From positions 86,001 to 150,000 of the forward strand of contig JACVVK020000143.1 in assembly GCA_018292915.2 (NCBI GenBank): a stretch of DNA of 64,000 nt, given 5' to 3'. This document shows positions 1-11,290 of this stretch, one piece after another (the first letter of the stretch is position 1; each line of letters opens with the position of its first letter). Origin of the DNA: Batillaria attramentaria (lineage: Eukaryota; Mollusca; Gastropoda; Batillariidae). The notes under the pieces are model-generated. The model saw only the letters and a list, made by a program, of their open reading frames with translations, was not told where the DNA came from and made no database searches. A program made the translations under genes and the position numbers.

Positions 1-73
1 ACGAAAACAGTGTCAGCACTTTCCTTTACACCGGCCAGTAGACCGTGGCTACTCCGCCCGCTGTCTCTGTTAC

Positions 74-74
74 A

Positions 75-132
<58 letters not shown>
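74..132. repeat. (CA)n microsatellite
   Basis: Uninterrupted CA dinucleotides. The first 73 bases before it show no coding signal. Confidence 0.95.
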
Positions 133-133
<1 letters not shown>

Positions 134-240
134 AGTCCCAGCTTACCAGTATTCGTAAGCCCTAACGAAAAACTTGGAGTCTCCATTAAAGAGGGTCATA
201 TTATGGACAACACGTCTCACAGTCAAAAGTCAACGTTTTT

Positions 241-704
241 TCGTGATGAAGACACACACCGACACGTTTACTGTAGACAGAGATGTGTCGTGATGAAGAC
301 ACACACCGACATGTTTACTATAGACTGAGAGATGTGTCGTGATGAAGACACACACCGACATGTTTAATGCAGACTGAGAGATGTGCCGTGATAGAGACAC
401 ACACCGACACGTTTACTGTAGACAGAGATGTGTCGTAATGAAGACACACCGACATGTTTACTATAGACTGAGAGATGTGTCGTGATGAAGACACACACCG
501 ACATGTTTACTGTAGACTGAGAGATGTGTCGTGATGAAGACAAACCGACATGTTTACTGTACACTGAGAGATGTGTCCTGATAGAGACACACACCGACAT
601 GTTTACTGCAGACTGAGAGATGTGTCGTGATAGAGACACACACCGATATGTTTACTGCAGACTGAGAGATGTGTCGTGATGAAGACACACACCGACATGT
701 TTAC
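241..704. repeat. 49-bp minisatellite, about 10 copies
   Basis: Units of about 46-49 bp carry GAAGACACACACCGACATG followed by TTTACTGTAGACTGAGAGAT. Copies differ by small indels (a missing ACAC, gatagag for gatgaag). The open frame across it is a by-product of the repeat. Confidence 0.9.
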
Positions 705-3700
705 TAGTTGTTCAAACAAGCTGTTCTTACGTCTTAGTTTGATTTACAACAAGATGTTCTTCAGTCTCCTTATGGTTCACAACAAGCTGTTCTTTGTCTA
801 AGTTTGGTTTACAGCAAGCTACTTTAGTCTTACATGTATTATGGTTTACAGCAAGCTACTCTTTAGTCTTATCACGGTTTACAACAAGCTGTTCTTTAGT
901 ATTATCATGGTTTACAACAAGCTGTTCTTTGGTCTTATTATGGTTTACAAGCTGTTCTTTAGTATTATCATGGTTTACAACAAGCTGTTCTTTGGTCTTA
1001 TTATGGTTTACAACAAGCTGTTCTTTGGTCTTATCATGGTTTACAACAAGCTGTTCTTTGGTCTTATCATGGTTTACAACAAGCTGTTCTTTAGTCTTAT
1101 CATGGTTTACAACAAGCTGTTCTTTACTCTTAGCATGGTTTACAACAAGCTGCTGTTTCATCTTATTATGGTTTACAGCAAGCTGTTCTTTGATCTTATT
1201 ATGGTTTACAGCAAGCTGTTCTTTGATCTTATTATGGTTTTACAGCAAGCTGTTCTTTAGTCTTATTATGGTTTACAGCAAGCTGTTCTTTAATCTTATC
1301 ATGGTTTACAGCAAGCTGTTCTTTAATCTTATTATGGTTTACAGCAAGCTGTTCTTTAGTCTTATTATGGTTTACAGCAAGCTGTTCTTTAGTCTTATTA
1401 TGGTTTACAACAAGGTGTTCTTTAGTCTTATCATGGTTTACAACAAGCTGTTCTGTAGTCTTGTTATGGTTTACAGCTAGCCGTTCTTTAGTCTTATCAT
1501 GGTTTACAACAAGCTGCTCTTTAGTCTTATTATGGTTTTCAACGAACTGTTCTTTAATCTTATCATGGTTTACAACAAGCTGTTTTTTAATCTTATTATG
1601 GTTTTCAACAAGCTGTTCTTTAATCTTATCATGGTTTACAACAAGCTGTTCCTTAGTCTTATTATGGTTTACAACAAGCTGTTTTTAAAGTCTTATTATG
1701 GTTTACAACAAACTATTCTTAAATCTTATTATGGTTTAAAGCAAGCTGTTCTTTAATCTTATTATGGTTTACAACAAGCTGTTCTTTAATCTTATTATGG
1801 TTTACAGCAAGCTGTTCTTTAATCTTATTATTGTTTACAATAAGCTGTTCTTTAGTCTTATCGGTGTTTACAACAAGCTGTTCTTTAGTCTTATCATGGT
1901 TTACAGCAAGCTGTTTTTTAATCTTATCATGGTTTACAACAAGCTGTTCTTTAGTCTTATTATGGTTTACAGCCTGATAACATTTTTCAACTAGCCGTTC
2001 TTTGGCCTTATTACAGTTTGAAACATGCTGTTTTTGGTCTTATTACAGTTTACAAGAAGCTGTTCTTTGGTCTTATTACAGTTTACAACAAGCTGTTCTT
2101 TGGTCTTATTACAGTTTACAACAAGCTGTTCTTTGGTCTTATTACAGTTTACAACAAGCTTTAATCTTATTATGGTTTACAACAAGCTGTTCTTTACTCT
2201 TATAATGGTTTACAACAAGCTGTTCTTTTATCTTATTATGGTTTACAGCAAGTTGTTTACAACAACCTTATTGGGGAGCCGGGGTGGCCGAATGGTAGAG
2301 AGTTGGACTTCCATTTCTCTGGTCTTGAGTTCGTATCCCGGCTGGAGCCAAATATTTGTGCTGGATTTTTCATCGTTGTCCCGTCTTTGATATCACCTGT
2401 ATGTGGTGGGAAAGGACGTTAAACCCCCCAAACACCCACCCACCCTCTTTAATCTTATCATGGTTCACAACAAGCTGTTCCTTAATGTTTGTATTGTTTA
2501 CAACAAGCTGGTCTCATAACAGTTTACAGCTAGATTGCCAACAATCTGTTCTTTGGCCTTATAACATTTTTTCAACTAGCCGTTCTTTGGCCTTATTACA
2601 GTTTGAAACAAGCTGTTCTTGGTCTTATTACAGTTTACAACAAGCTGTTCTTTGGTCTTATTACAGTTTACAACAAGCTGTCCTTTAGTCTTATTACGGT
2701 TTACACCAAGCTGTTCTTTACTCTTATCATGGTTTACAACAAGCTGTTCTTTACTCTTATCATGTTCAACAAGCCGTTCTTTGGCCTTATTACAGTTTGA
2801 AACAAGCTGTTCTTGGTCTTATTACAGTTTACAAGAAGCTGTTCTTTGGTCTTATTACAGTTTACAAGAAGCTGTTCTTTGGTCTTATTACAGTTTACAC
2901 CAAGCTGTTCTTTAATCTTATCATGGTTTACAACAAACTGTTCTTTATCTTATTATGGTTTACACCAAGCTGTTCTTTAGTCTTATCATGGTTTACAACA
3001 AGCTGTTCTTTAGTCTTATCATGGTTTACAGCAAGCTGTTCTTTAGTCTTATCATGGTTTACAGCAAGCTGTTCTGTAGTCTTATCATGGTTTACACCAA
3101 GCTGTTCTTTAGTCTTATCATGGTTTACAGCAAGCTGTTCTTTATTCTTATCATGGTTTACAGCAAGCTGTTCTTTAGTCTTATCATGGTTTACACCAAG
3201 CTGTTCTTTAGTCTTATCATGGTTTACAGCAAGCTGTTCTTTATTCTTATCATGGTTTACAGCAAGCTGTTCTTTAGTCTTATCATGGTTTACACCAAGC
3301 TGTTCTGTAGTCTTATCATGGTTTACAGCAAGCTGTTCTGTAGTCTTATCATGGTTTACAGCGAGCTGTTCTTTGGTCTTATTATGGTTTACAGCAAGCT
3401 GTTCTTTGATCTTATTACAGTTTACAACAAGCTGTTCTTTGATCTTATTACAGTTTATAACAAGCTGTTCTTTGGTCTTATTACAGTTTACAACAAGCTG
3501 TTCTTTAGTCTTATCATGGTTTACAACAAGCTGTTCTTTGGTCTTATTACAGTTTACAACAAGCTGTTCTCTGATCTTATTACAGTTTACAACATGCTGT
3601 TCTCTGATCTTATTACAGTTTACAACATGCTGTTCTCTGATCTTATTACAGTTTACAACATGCTGTTCTCTGATCTTATTACAGTTTACAACATGCTGTT

Positions 3701-4215
3701 CTCTGATCTTATTGCAGTTTACAACATGCTGTTCCTTGACCTTATTACAGTTTACAACATGCTGTTCCTTGACCTTATTACAGTTTACAACATGCTGTTC
3801 CTTGACCTTATTACAGTTTACAACATGCTGTTCTCTGATCTTATTACAGTTTACACCATGCTGTTCCTTGACCTTATTACAGTTTACAACATGCTGTTCC
3901 TTGACCTTATTACAGTTTACAACATGCTGTTCTCTGATCTTATTACAGTTTACACCATGCTGTTCCTTGACCTTATTACAGTTTACAACATGCTGTTCCT
4001 TGACCTTATTACAGTTTACAACATGCTGTTCTCTGATCTTATTACAGTTTACACCATGCTGTTCCTTGACCTTATTACAGTTTACAACATGCTGTTCCTT
4101 GACCTTATTACAGTTTACAACATGCTGTTCTCTGATCTTATTACAGTTTACAACATGCTGTTCTCTGATCTTATTACAGTTTACACCATGCTGTTCCTTG
4201 ACCTTATTACAGTTG
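705..4215. repeat. 33-bp minisatellite, about 100 copies, split by a SINE
   Basis: The unit is 33 bp, built on GGTTTACAACAAGCTGTTCT followed by TTAGTCTTATCAT. Variants segregate by position: TTATTATGG/TTATCATGG types to about 2.0 kb and 2.9-3.4 kb, ATTACAGTT types at 2.0-2.2 and 2.6-2.9 kb and from 3.4 kb, and a CATGCTGTTC(C/T) subfamily from about 3.59 kb. Because 33 is divisible by three, several frames stay open for hundreds of codons (for example 2797-4227 and 2955-4301). The low-complexity peptides, several open overlapping frames and lack of non-repeat coding sequence argue against a gene. Confidence 0.95.
2273..2444 (+). mobile_element. tRNA-derived SINE inside the 33-bp array
   Basis: The head looks like a tRNA: GGGAGCCGGGGTGGCCGAATG (A-box-like) and GAGTTCGTATCCCGGC (B-box/T-loop-like). 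The body includes AAATATTTGTGCTGG and CCCGTCTTTGATATCACC, and the tail AAAGGACGTTAAACCCCCC then ACACCCACCC. It belongs to the family at 8065, 21728, 44491, 44774, 46107 and 55031. The 33-bp array resumes directly after it, so it inserted into the array. No clear target duplication was found. Confidence 0.85.
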
Positions 4216-4640
4216 ACAACAATCTGACCTCAGTTGACAACAACAACGCTAACAGTGCTATGCTACAGCACTACGCAAAAGGCCATCTGTTATTCCGATA
4301 GTCGTCTTAATCTGTCACATAGTTGTTGCTTCCTAGAATAGCATCTTCACTCCATGACGTTATTTCCGGTTTGTTTTGTTTTTGCCTCTCCGTGCCCCAC
4401 ATTATGATGTTGACGACAGAAAGCGTAGCGGGTGGCGCCATTAGGACCGGCTGTAAAGGCTGGCTCCCCGCACCTTGTCGGACTGTCTGGATCTCACTCG
4501 CCGGACTGACGGGCCGGGGTTGTGCACGATTTTTCCTGCTGTAAATCACCATAGAAAGGACCTGGCTTCTCTTGTGCCACGTGGTTGTATTGCGTTTGAC
4601 AACGCCAATTGTTACACATCTGATGTAGGCTTATGTCAGA
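4216..4640. other. Unique sequence, no gene seen
   Basis: The 33-bp repeat decays into TTGACAACAA motifs, then non-repetitive, moderately GC-rich DNA follows. Short open frames on both strands resemble no known family. Confidence 0.6.
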
Positions 4641-4868
4641 ACTAATGAGGTGCTGCTAGGGTATACCCGTCGTCTGGTGGGTATAACTAGTGATGCGCTG
4701 CTAGGGTATAACCATAGTCTGATGTGTATAACTAGTGATCCGCTGCTAGGGTATAACCATAGTCGGGGGGGGGGGGGGGACTAGTGGGGCGCTGCTAGGG
4801 TATACCCATAGTCTGGTGGGTATGACTAGTGAGGCGCTGCTACGGTATAACCATAGTCTGGTAAGTTG
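4641..4868. repeat. 46-bp minisatellite, 5 copies
   Basis: Units carry GCTGCTAGGGTATAACCATAG then TCTGGTGGGTATAACTAGT. One unit has its middle replaced by a run of 13 G near 4766-4778. Confidence 0.85.
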
Positions 4869-5429
4869 GTCAGAACACAAATTTTCCGAGAGTGGAATCA
4901 TCACTAAATTGTGAAAATTAAAACAAAAAACGCTCCCGTCTCACGATAATTTTTTTGAATCTTTACATTATGACAAACTATCTAAGATTTTTAACTTTGT
5001 AAAATAATGATAGTGATAATGACGAAAGGTGCAAGCTCAGAAAAAAAAATACAGGTTTTATGCAGTTTTCCTTCTGAACAAATAGTCCCTGATCACATGC
5101 GGGTTAACCCGCTATGGCCGCCGTCACCACCACACTTCCGGTAATCACCATTACCACATGCACCATCATTACTGCTAGAACTGTTGGCGGCACAATGACG
5201 TCCGTCGAGTGTCACGTGACCCGAGGATTAACATCTCCACCATTCTTCACAACAAAAATACGTCGTCTTGCCGACCTGACGTGGCGTGTGCCAGTTATGT
5301 GGTGTAGATACTGAACGCAGTTCACTCGTCGAGAAGTGTTCACTAGGACTGGTGCCCACCCTGATGATCAATTTCTTGTTTTCAGTTCTTTCAGTACTTA
5401 TGGAGCGGACCACGTATTCTAACAACATA
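4869..5429. other. Unique sequence, no gene seen
   Basis: AT-rich to 5090, then a GC-richer stretch containing ATGCGGGT at about 5097, which matches the published Gcm binding consensus ATRCGGGY. It lies over 30 kb from gcm, so the match is probably chance. Confidence 0.5.
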
Positions 5430-6482
5430 CGCCATGGTTCTAACAAGATTATGCCATGGTTCTGACAAAACTGCGCCATGGATGAACTACTACACCATGG
5501 TTCTAACAAAACCACGCCATGGATCAAATACCACACCAGGGTTCTAACAAAACTATGCCATGGTTCTGACAAAACCACGCCATGGATCAAATACCACACC
5601 GTGGTCTTAACGAAACTACGACATGGATCAAAAAAAAAAAAAAAAAAAACTACGCCATGGTTCGAACAATATACCCCATGGTTCCAACACTGTGCCGTAT
5701 TACTGGAACCAAAGCGTAGTACACAAAACTACACGGTGGTTCTAAAAAAAAACCTACGCCATGGTTCTAACATAACTACGCCATGGTTCCAACACTGTGC
5801 CATGGTTGTAACAAAACTACGCCATGGTTCTAACAAAACTACGCCATGGTTCTAACAAAACTACGCCATGGTTCCAACACTGTGCCAATACTTAGGCATG
5901 GTTCGGACAATGCTACGTCATGGTTCTAACAAATCTACGCTTTGGTTCCAAACTAAACCATGGTTCTAACCATACTACGCCATGGTTCCAATATTGTGCC
6001 GTTGTTCTAAACCTACGCCACAGTTTCCATACTGTGCCATGGTTCTAACAATACTATGCCAAGGTTCCAACACTACGTCGTAGTTCCATCACTGACAATA
6101 CTACACCATCGTTCCATCACTGAAAATACACCATGGTTCAAACACTGACAATACTACACCATTGTGCCAACAATACTACACCGTGGTTCTAAAACTACGT
6201 CATGGTTCCCATACTGTGCCATGGTTCTAACAAAACTACACCATGGTTTCAACAATACCATACTATGGTTTCAGCAATACTAAACTATAGCTCCAATGCT
6301 ATATACCAGGGTTCTCACAACGCTGTATACCAGGGTTCTCACAACACAATATACCAGGGTTCTCTATAACAGGCATGGTTCCATTCCTATGCAATGGTTC
6401 CAAGACAACAAAAAGTTTTCCGCCATGTTTCCAACACTCCTACACCATGATTCTAGCAACCCTACACCATGATTCTAGCAAC
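5430..6482. repeat. Degenerate CCATGGTTC minisatellite
   Basis: Imperfect units of about 19-26 bp follow the pattern ACTACGCCATGGTTCTAACA, with many substitutions and an A19 run near 5631. It appears to be the decayed ancestor of the homogeneous 19-bp array that follows. Confidence 0.85.
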
Positions 6483-7065
6483 CCTACGCCATGGATCTCA
6501 TACTACGACATGGTTCTCATACTACGACATGGTTCTCATACTACGACATGGTTCTCATACTACGACATGGTTCTCATACTACGACATGGTTCTCATACTA
6601 CGACATGGTTCTCATACTACGACATGGTTCTCATACTACGACATGGTTCTCATACTACGACATGGTTCTCATACTACGACATGGTTCTCATACTACGACA
6701 TGGTTCTCATACTACGCCATGGTTCTCATACTACGCCATGGATCTCATACTACGCCATGGATCTCATACTACGACATGGTTCTCATACTACGACATGGTT
6801 CTCATACTACGACATGGTTCTCATACTACGACATGGTTCTCATACTACGCCATGGATCTCATACTACGCCATGGATCTCATACTACGCCATGGATCTCAT
6901 ACTACGACATGGTTCTCATACTACGACATGGTTCTCATACTACGCCATGGTTCTCATACTACGCCATGGTTCTCATACTACGACATGGTTCTCACTACGC
7001 CATGGATCTCATACTACGACATGGTTCTCATACTACGACATGGATCTCATACTACGACATGGTTC
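6483..7065. repeat. 19-bp minisatellite, about 30 copies
   Basis: The unit CTCATACTACGACATGGTT is 19 bp. Substitutions (GACATGG/GCCATGG, GGTTC/GGATC) occur in blocks, as expected from recent unequal exchange. The length is almost constant apart from one short unit near 6992. Three overlapping open frames across it are repeat artefacts. Confidence 0.95.
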
Positions 7066-7905
7066 CATTCTAACAGTACTGCACCATCATTCCAAAACCA
7101 CGCCACGATTTCAGAACTACACAATGGTTCTAATACTACGCCACTGTTCCAATACCATGCAATGTTTTCGATACTATGCCGTGGCTCTAACAATACTACG
7201 CTTTGGTTCCAGTAATACGCCATGGTTCTAATACTACGCTATGGTTCTAACAATACTACGCTTTGGTTCCAGTAATACGCCATGGTTCTAATACTACGCT
7301 ATGGTTCTAACAATACTACGCTTTGGTTCCAGTAATACGCCATGGTTCTAATACTACGCTATGGTTCTAACAATACTACGCTTTGGTTCCAGTAATACGC
7401 CATGGTTCTAATACTACGCTATGGGTCTAACAATACTACGCCACTGTTCCAGTACTAGGCCATTATTGTAGCAGTTCTACATGACTTATCCAGTACTACA
7501 CCATGGTTCTAACATTACTAGTACTACGCAATGGTTCTAGTACTACGCCATGGTTCTAGTACTACGCCATAGTTCTCACAGTCCTACACCGTGGTTCCAA
7601 CACTACACCCTGGATGTCAGAATACTACGCAATGGATCTCATAATACTACACCATGGTTCTAACATTACTAGTACTACGCAATGGTTCTAGTACTACGCC
7701 ATGGTTCTAGCACTACGCCATAGTTCTAGTACTACGCCATGGTTCTAGTACTTCGCCATAGATCTCACAGTCCTACACCGTGGTTCCAACACTACACCCT
7801 GGATGTCAGAATACTACGCACTGGATCTCACAATACTACACCATGGTTCTAACATCTAGTACTACGCCATGGTTCTAGTACTACGCCATGGTTCTAGTAC
7901 TACGC
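7066..7905. repeat. Higher-order repeats of the CCATGG family
   Basis: Four 60-bp units start at 7201, 7261, 7321 and 7381 and each contain three subrepeats (TTTGGTTCCAGTAATACGCC, ATGGTTCTAATACTACGCT, ATGGTTCTAACAATACTACG). After 7490, a block of about 150-190 bp starting ACTACACCATGGTTCTAACA recurs at about 7496, 7645 and 7836. Confidence 0.85.
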
Positions 7906-7924
7906 CAATGCCTAGAGCGATGTG

Positions 7925-8015
7925 TGGACCCAACACTACAATACCCAGTGCTGTACACGTTAAGGTAAGGCTACACCACAATACCCAGTGCCGTACACCT
8001 TAAGGTAAGGCTACA
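7925..8015. repeat. Short direct repeat, 2 copies
   Basis: ACACTACAATACCCAGTGC and ACACCACAATACCCAGTGC each run on into GTACACnTTAAGGTAAGGCTA. Confidence 0.75.
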
Positions 8016-8064
8016 TTTCCTCGGTGTTCATGGTCATGCTGTTTGTTAAAGTTGTGCAACATGT

Positions 8065-8235
8065 AAAGTGGGTGGGTGTTTGGAAGTTTAACGTCCTTTT
8101 CCACCACGTACGGGTCATATCAAAGACGGAACAACGAGAAATAGGTCAGTACAAATATTCAGCCCCAGCCGGGATTCGAACTCACGACCCGAGCATTGAG
8201 AGTCCAACGCTCTACCATTCGGCTATGCGGCTCCC
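8065..8235 (-). mobile_element. Full-length tRNA-derived SINE with 12-bp TSD
   Basis: The 171-bp element is flanked by perfect TGTGCAACATGT duplications at 8053-8064 and 8236-8247, which fix both ends. On the minus strand it reads GGGAGCCGCATAGCCGAATG, GTAGAGCGTTGGACTCTCAA, a T-loop GAGTTCGAATCCCGGC, a central domain with TTTGATATGACC, and a tail GGACGTTAAACTTCCAAACA then CCCACCCACTT. This copy defines the family boundary. Mobilisation in trans by a LINE is inferred from the class. Confidence 0.92.
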
Positions 8236-8255
8236 TGTGCAACATGTGATTAAGA

Positions 8256-8330
8256 GCAAGAAGACATAAGATTAATCTGAAGAGAAACCAGCAAGAAGAC
8301 ATAAGATTAATCTGAAGAGAAACCAGCAAG
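8256..8330. repeat. 33-bp direct repeat, 2 copies
   Basis: AGCAAGAAGACATAAGATTA then ATCTGAAGAGAAACC occurs twice in tandem. Confidence 0.85.
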
Positions 8331-8503
8331 GATCCATGCAATGAGAAAGTCACCTCGAGTAATCACTGAATCTCCCGTTAATGGGATCATCAAAGTTACC
8401 TTCATTTTATACGTGGACGATCAAGTAACTATCGTTATCATGTTTCATTTTGTTTCACGATGGAAAACAGTAATCACTGGCTCCAGACAACGCGCAAAGT
8501 TCA

Positions 8504-8610
8504 AGAGGTGTCAATAACAGTCAAACAGGTGTCAATAACAGTCAAACAGGTGTCAATAACAGTCAAACAGGTGTCAATAACAGTCAAACAGGTGTCAATA
8601 ACAGTTAAAT
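8504..8610. repeat. 21-bp minisatellite, 5 copies
   Basis: AGGTGTCAATAACAGTCAAAC is repeated in tandem. The last copy has TTAAAT. Confidence 0.9.
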
Positions 8611-8862
8611 ACGGAATGAAACAGCTAATATAGCCTTTTACAGTGTTCCATGTTGTTGTTTTGTTGTTTGTTTCTGAAGATGAAGTCTACTCATGAAGTC
8701 TACTCAGGAACAAATGAAGTCTACTCAGGAACAAAACGCGACCACGTTCTAATGTGTCCATGAGGTTTATCACGTGACCTGGCTTGGTGTGGCAATGAAA
8801 CTTTTGTCAATAATTTCTCTCTCGGGGAGGGGAGGGAGAGGGGATGCAAAAACATTAATGAC

Positions 8863-9186
8863 GAAGTGTTGTGTGTGGCACTTACCAGACAAATGACGAC
8901 GGTCAATGGGTAGCGCGAAGTGTTGTGTGTGGCACTTACCAGACAAATGACGACGGTCAATGGGTAGCGCGAAGTGTTGTGTGTGGCACTTACCAGACAA
9001 ATGACGACGGTCAATGGGTAGCGCGAAGTGTTGTGTGTGGCACTTACCAGACAAATGACGACGGTCAATGGGTAGCGCGAAGTGTTGTGTGTGGCACTTA
9101 CCAGACAAATGACGACGGTCAATGGGTAGCGCGAAGTGTTGTGTGTGGCACTTACCAGACAAATGACGACGGTCAATGGGTAGCGC
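8863..9186. repeat. 54-bp minisatellite, 6 near-identical copies
   Basis: Six 54-bp units (GAAGTGTTGTGTGTGGCACT, TACCAGACAAATGACGACGG, TCAATGGGTAGCGC) with almost no divergence. The unit is 18 codons long, so both strands stay open. Confidence 0.95.
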
Positions 9187-9219
9187 GAGTCCAACACAGT
9201 CACAATCATTCTCTTGTAT

Positions 9220-11290
9220 CGTGATCCTGACACTGGGTGTTTATCGCACAGTGGTCCTGACACTGGGTGTTTATCGCACAGTGATCCTGACACTGGGTGT
9301 TTATCGCACAGTGGTCCTGACACTGGGTGTTTATCGCACAGTGGTCCTGACACTGGGTGTTTATCGCACAGTGGTCCTGACACTGGGTGTTTATCGCACA
9401 GTGGTCCTGACACTGGGTGTTTATCGCACAGTGGTCCTGACACTGGGTGTTTATCGCACAGTGGTCCTGACACTGGGTGTTTATCGCACAGTGATCCTGA
9501 CACTGGGTGTTTATCGCACAGTGATCCTGACACTGGGTGTTTATCGCACAGTGGTCCTGACACTGAGTGTTTATCGCACAGTGGTCCTGACACTGGGTGT
9601 TTATCGCACAGTGGTCCTGACACTGGGTGTTTATCGCACAGTGGTCCTGACACTGGGTGTTTATCGCACAGTGGTCCTGACACTGGGTGTTTATCGCACA
9701 GTGATCCTGACACTGCGTGTTTATCGCACAGTGGTCCTGGCACAGGGTGTTTATCGCACAGTGGTCCTGACACTGGGTGTTTATCGCACAGTGGTCCTGA
9801 CACTGGGTGTTTATCGCACAGTGGTCCTGACACTGGGTGTTTATCGCACAGTGGTCCTGACACTGGGTGTTTATCGCACAGTGGTCCTGACACTGGGTGT
9901 TTATCGCACAGTGGTCCTGACACTGGGTGTTTATCGCACAGTGGTCCTGACACTGGGTGTTTATCGCACAGTGGTCCTGACACTGGGTGTTTATCGCACA
10001 GTGGTCCTGACACTGGGTGTTTATCGCACAGTGGTCCTGACACTGGGTGTTTATCGCACAGTGGTCCTGACACTGGGTGTTTATCGCACAGTGGTCCTGA
10101 CACCGGGTGTTTATCGCACAGTGATCCTGACACTGGGTGTTTATCGCACAGTGGTCCTGACACCGGATGTTTATCGCACAGTGGTCCTGACACTGGGTGT
10201 TTATCGCACAGTGATCCTGACACTGGGTGTTTATCGCACAGTGGTCCTGACACTGGGTGTTTGTTGTACAGTGGTCCTGACACTGGGTGTTTATCGCACA
10301 GTGGTCCTGACACTGGGTGTTTGTTGTACAGTGGTCCTGACACTGCGTGTTTATCGCACAGTGGTCCTGACACTGGGTGTTTATCGCACAGTGGTCCTGA
10401 CACTGGGTGTTTATCGCACAGTGATCCTGACACTGGGTGTTTATCGCACAGTGATCCTGACACTGGGTGTTTATCGCACAGTGGTCCTGACACTGGGTGT
10501 TTATCGCACAGTGGTCCTGACACTGGGTGTTTATCGCACAGTGATCCTGACACTGGGTGTTTATCGCACAGTGATCTTGACACTGGGTGTTTATCGCACA
10601 GTTATCCTGACACTGGGTGTTTATCGCACAGTGATCCTGGCACTGGGTGTTTATCGCACAGTGATCCTGACACTGGGTGTTTATCGCACAGTGATCCTGG
10701 CACTGGGTGTTTATCGCACAGTGGTCCTGGCACTGGGTGTTTATCGCACAGTGGTCCTGACACTGGGTGTTTATCGCACAGTGGTCCTGACACTGGGTGT
10801 TTATCGCACAGTGGTCCTGACACTGGGTGTTTATCGCACAGTGGTCCTGACACTGGGTGTTTATCGCACAGTGGTCCTGACACTGGGTGTTTATCGCACA
10901 GTGGTCCTGACACTGGGTGTTTATCGCACAGTGGTCCTGACACTGGGTGTTTATCGCACAGTGGTCCTGACACTGGGTGTTTATCGCACAGTGGTCCTGA
11001 CACTGGGTGTTTATCGCACAGTGGTCCTGACACTGGGTGTTTATCGCACAGTGGTCCTGACACTGGGTGTTTATCGCACAGTGGTCCTGACACTGGGTGT
11101 TTATCGCACAGTGGTCCTGGCACTGGGTGTTTATCGCACAGTGGTCCTGACACCGGATGTTTATCGCACAGTGGTCCTGACACCGGATGTTTATCGCACA
11201 GTGGTCCTGACACTGGGTGTTTATCGCACAGTGGTCCTGACACCGGATGTTTATGGTACAGTGGTCCTGACACTGGGTGTTTGTTGTAAA
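9220..11290. repeat. 30-bp minisatellite, about 69 copies
   Basis: The unit is CAGTGGTCCTGACACTGGGT then GTTTATCGCA, exactly 30 bp. No length change is visible from 9229 to 11270, only substitutions (GTGG/GTGA, GGGTG/GGATG, ATCGCA/TTGTA). Ten codons per unit leave three long frames open, including 758 codons on plus and 620 on minus. It is a derivative of the longer unit that follows. Confidence 0.97.

Noticed and set aside
794..4301. Repetitive Leu/Phe/Cys/Ser-rich proteins of up to 476 codons
   Set aside because: They are translations of the 33-bp minisatellite, open in overlapping frames and broken by a SINE.
5097..5104. Exact Gcm binding site ATGCGGGT
   Set aside because: An 8-base match is expected by chance in 64 kb, and it lies over 30 kb from gcm.
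8150..8236. A tRNA gene on the minus strand
   Set aside because: The A- and B-box-like sequence is the head of a SINE with 12-bp target duplications, and similar heads recur in the window.
8863..11290. CRISPR-like regular arrays
   Set aside because: Units are contiguous with no unique spacers, no cas genes, and the DNA is eukaryotic.
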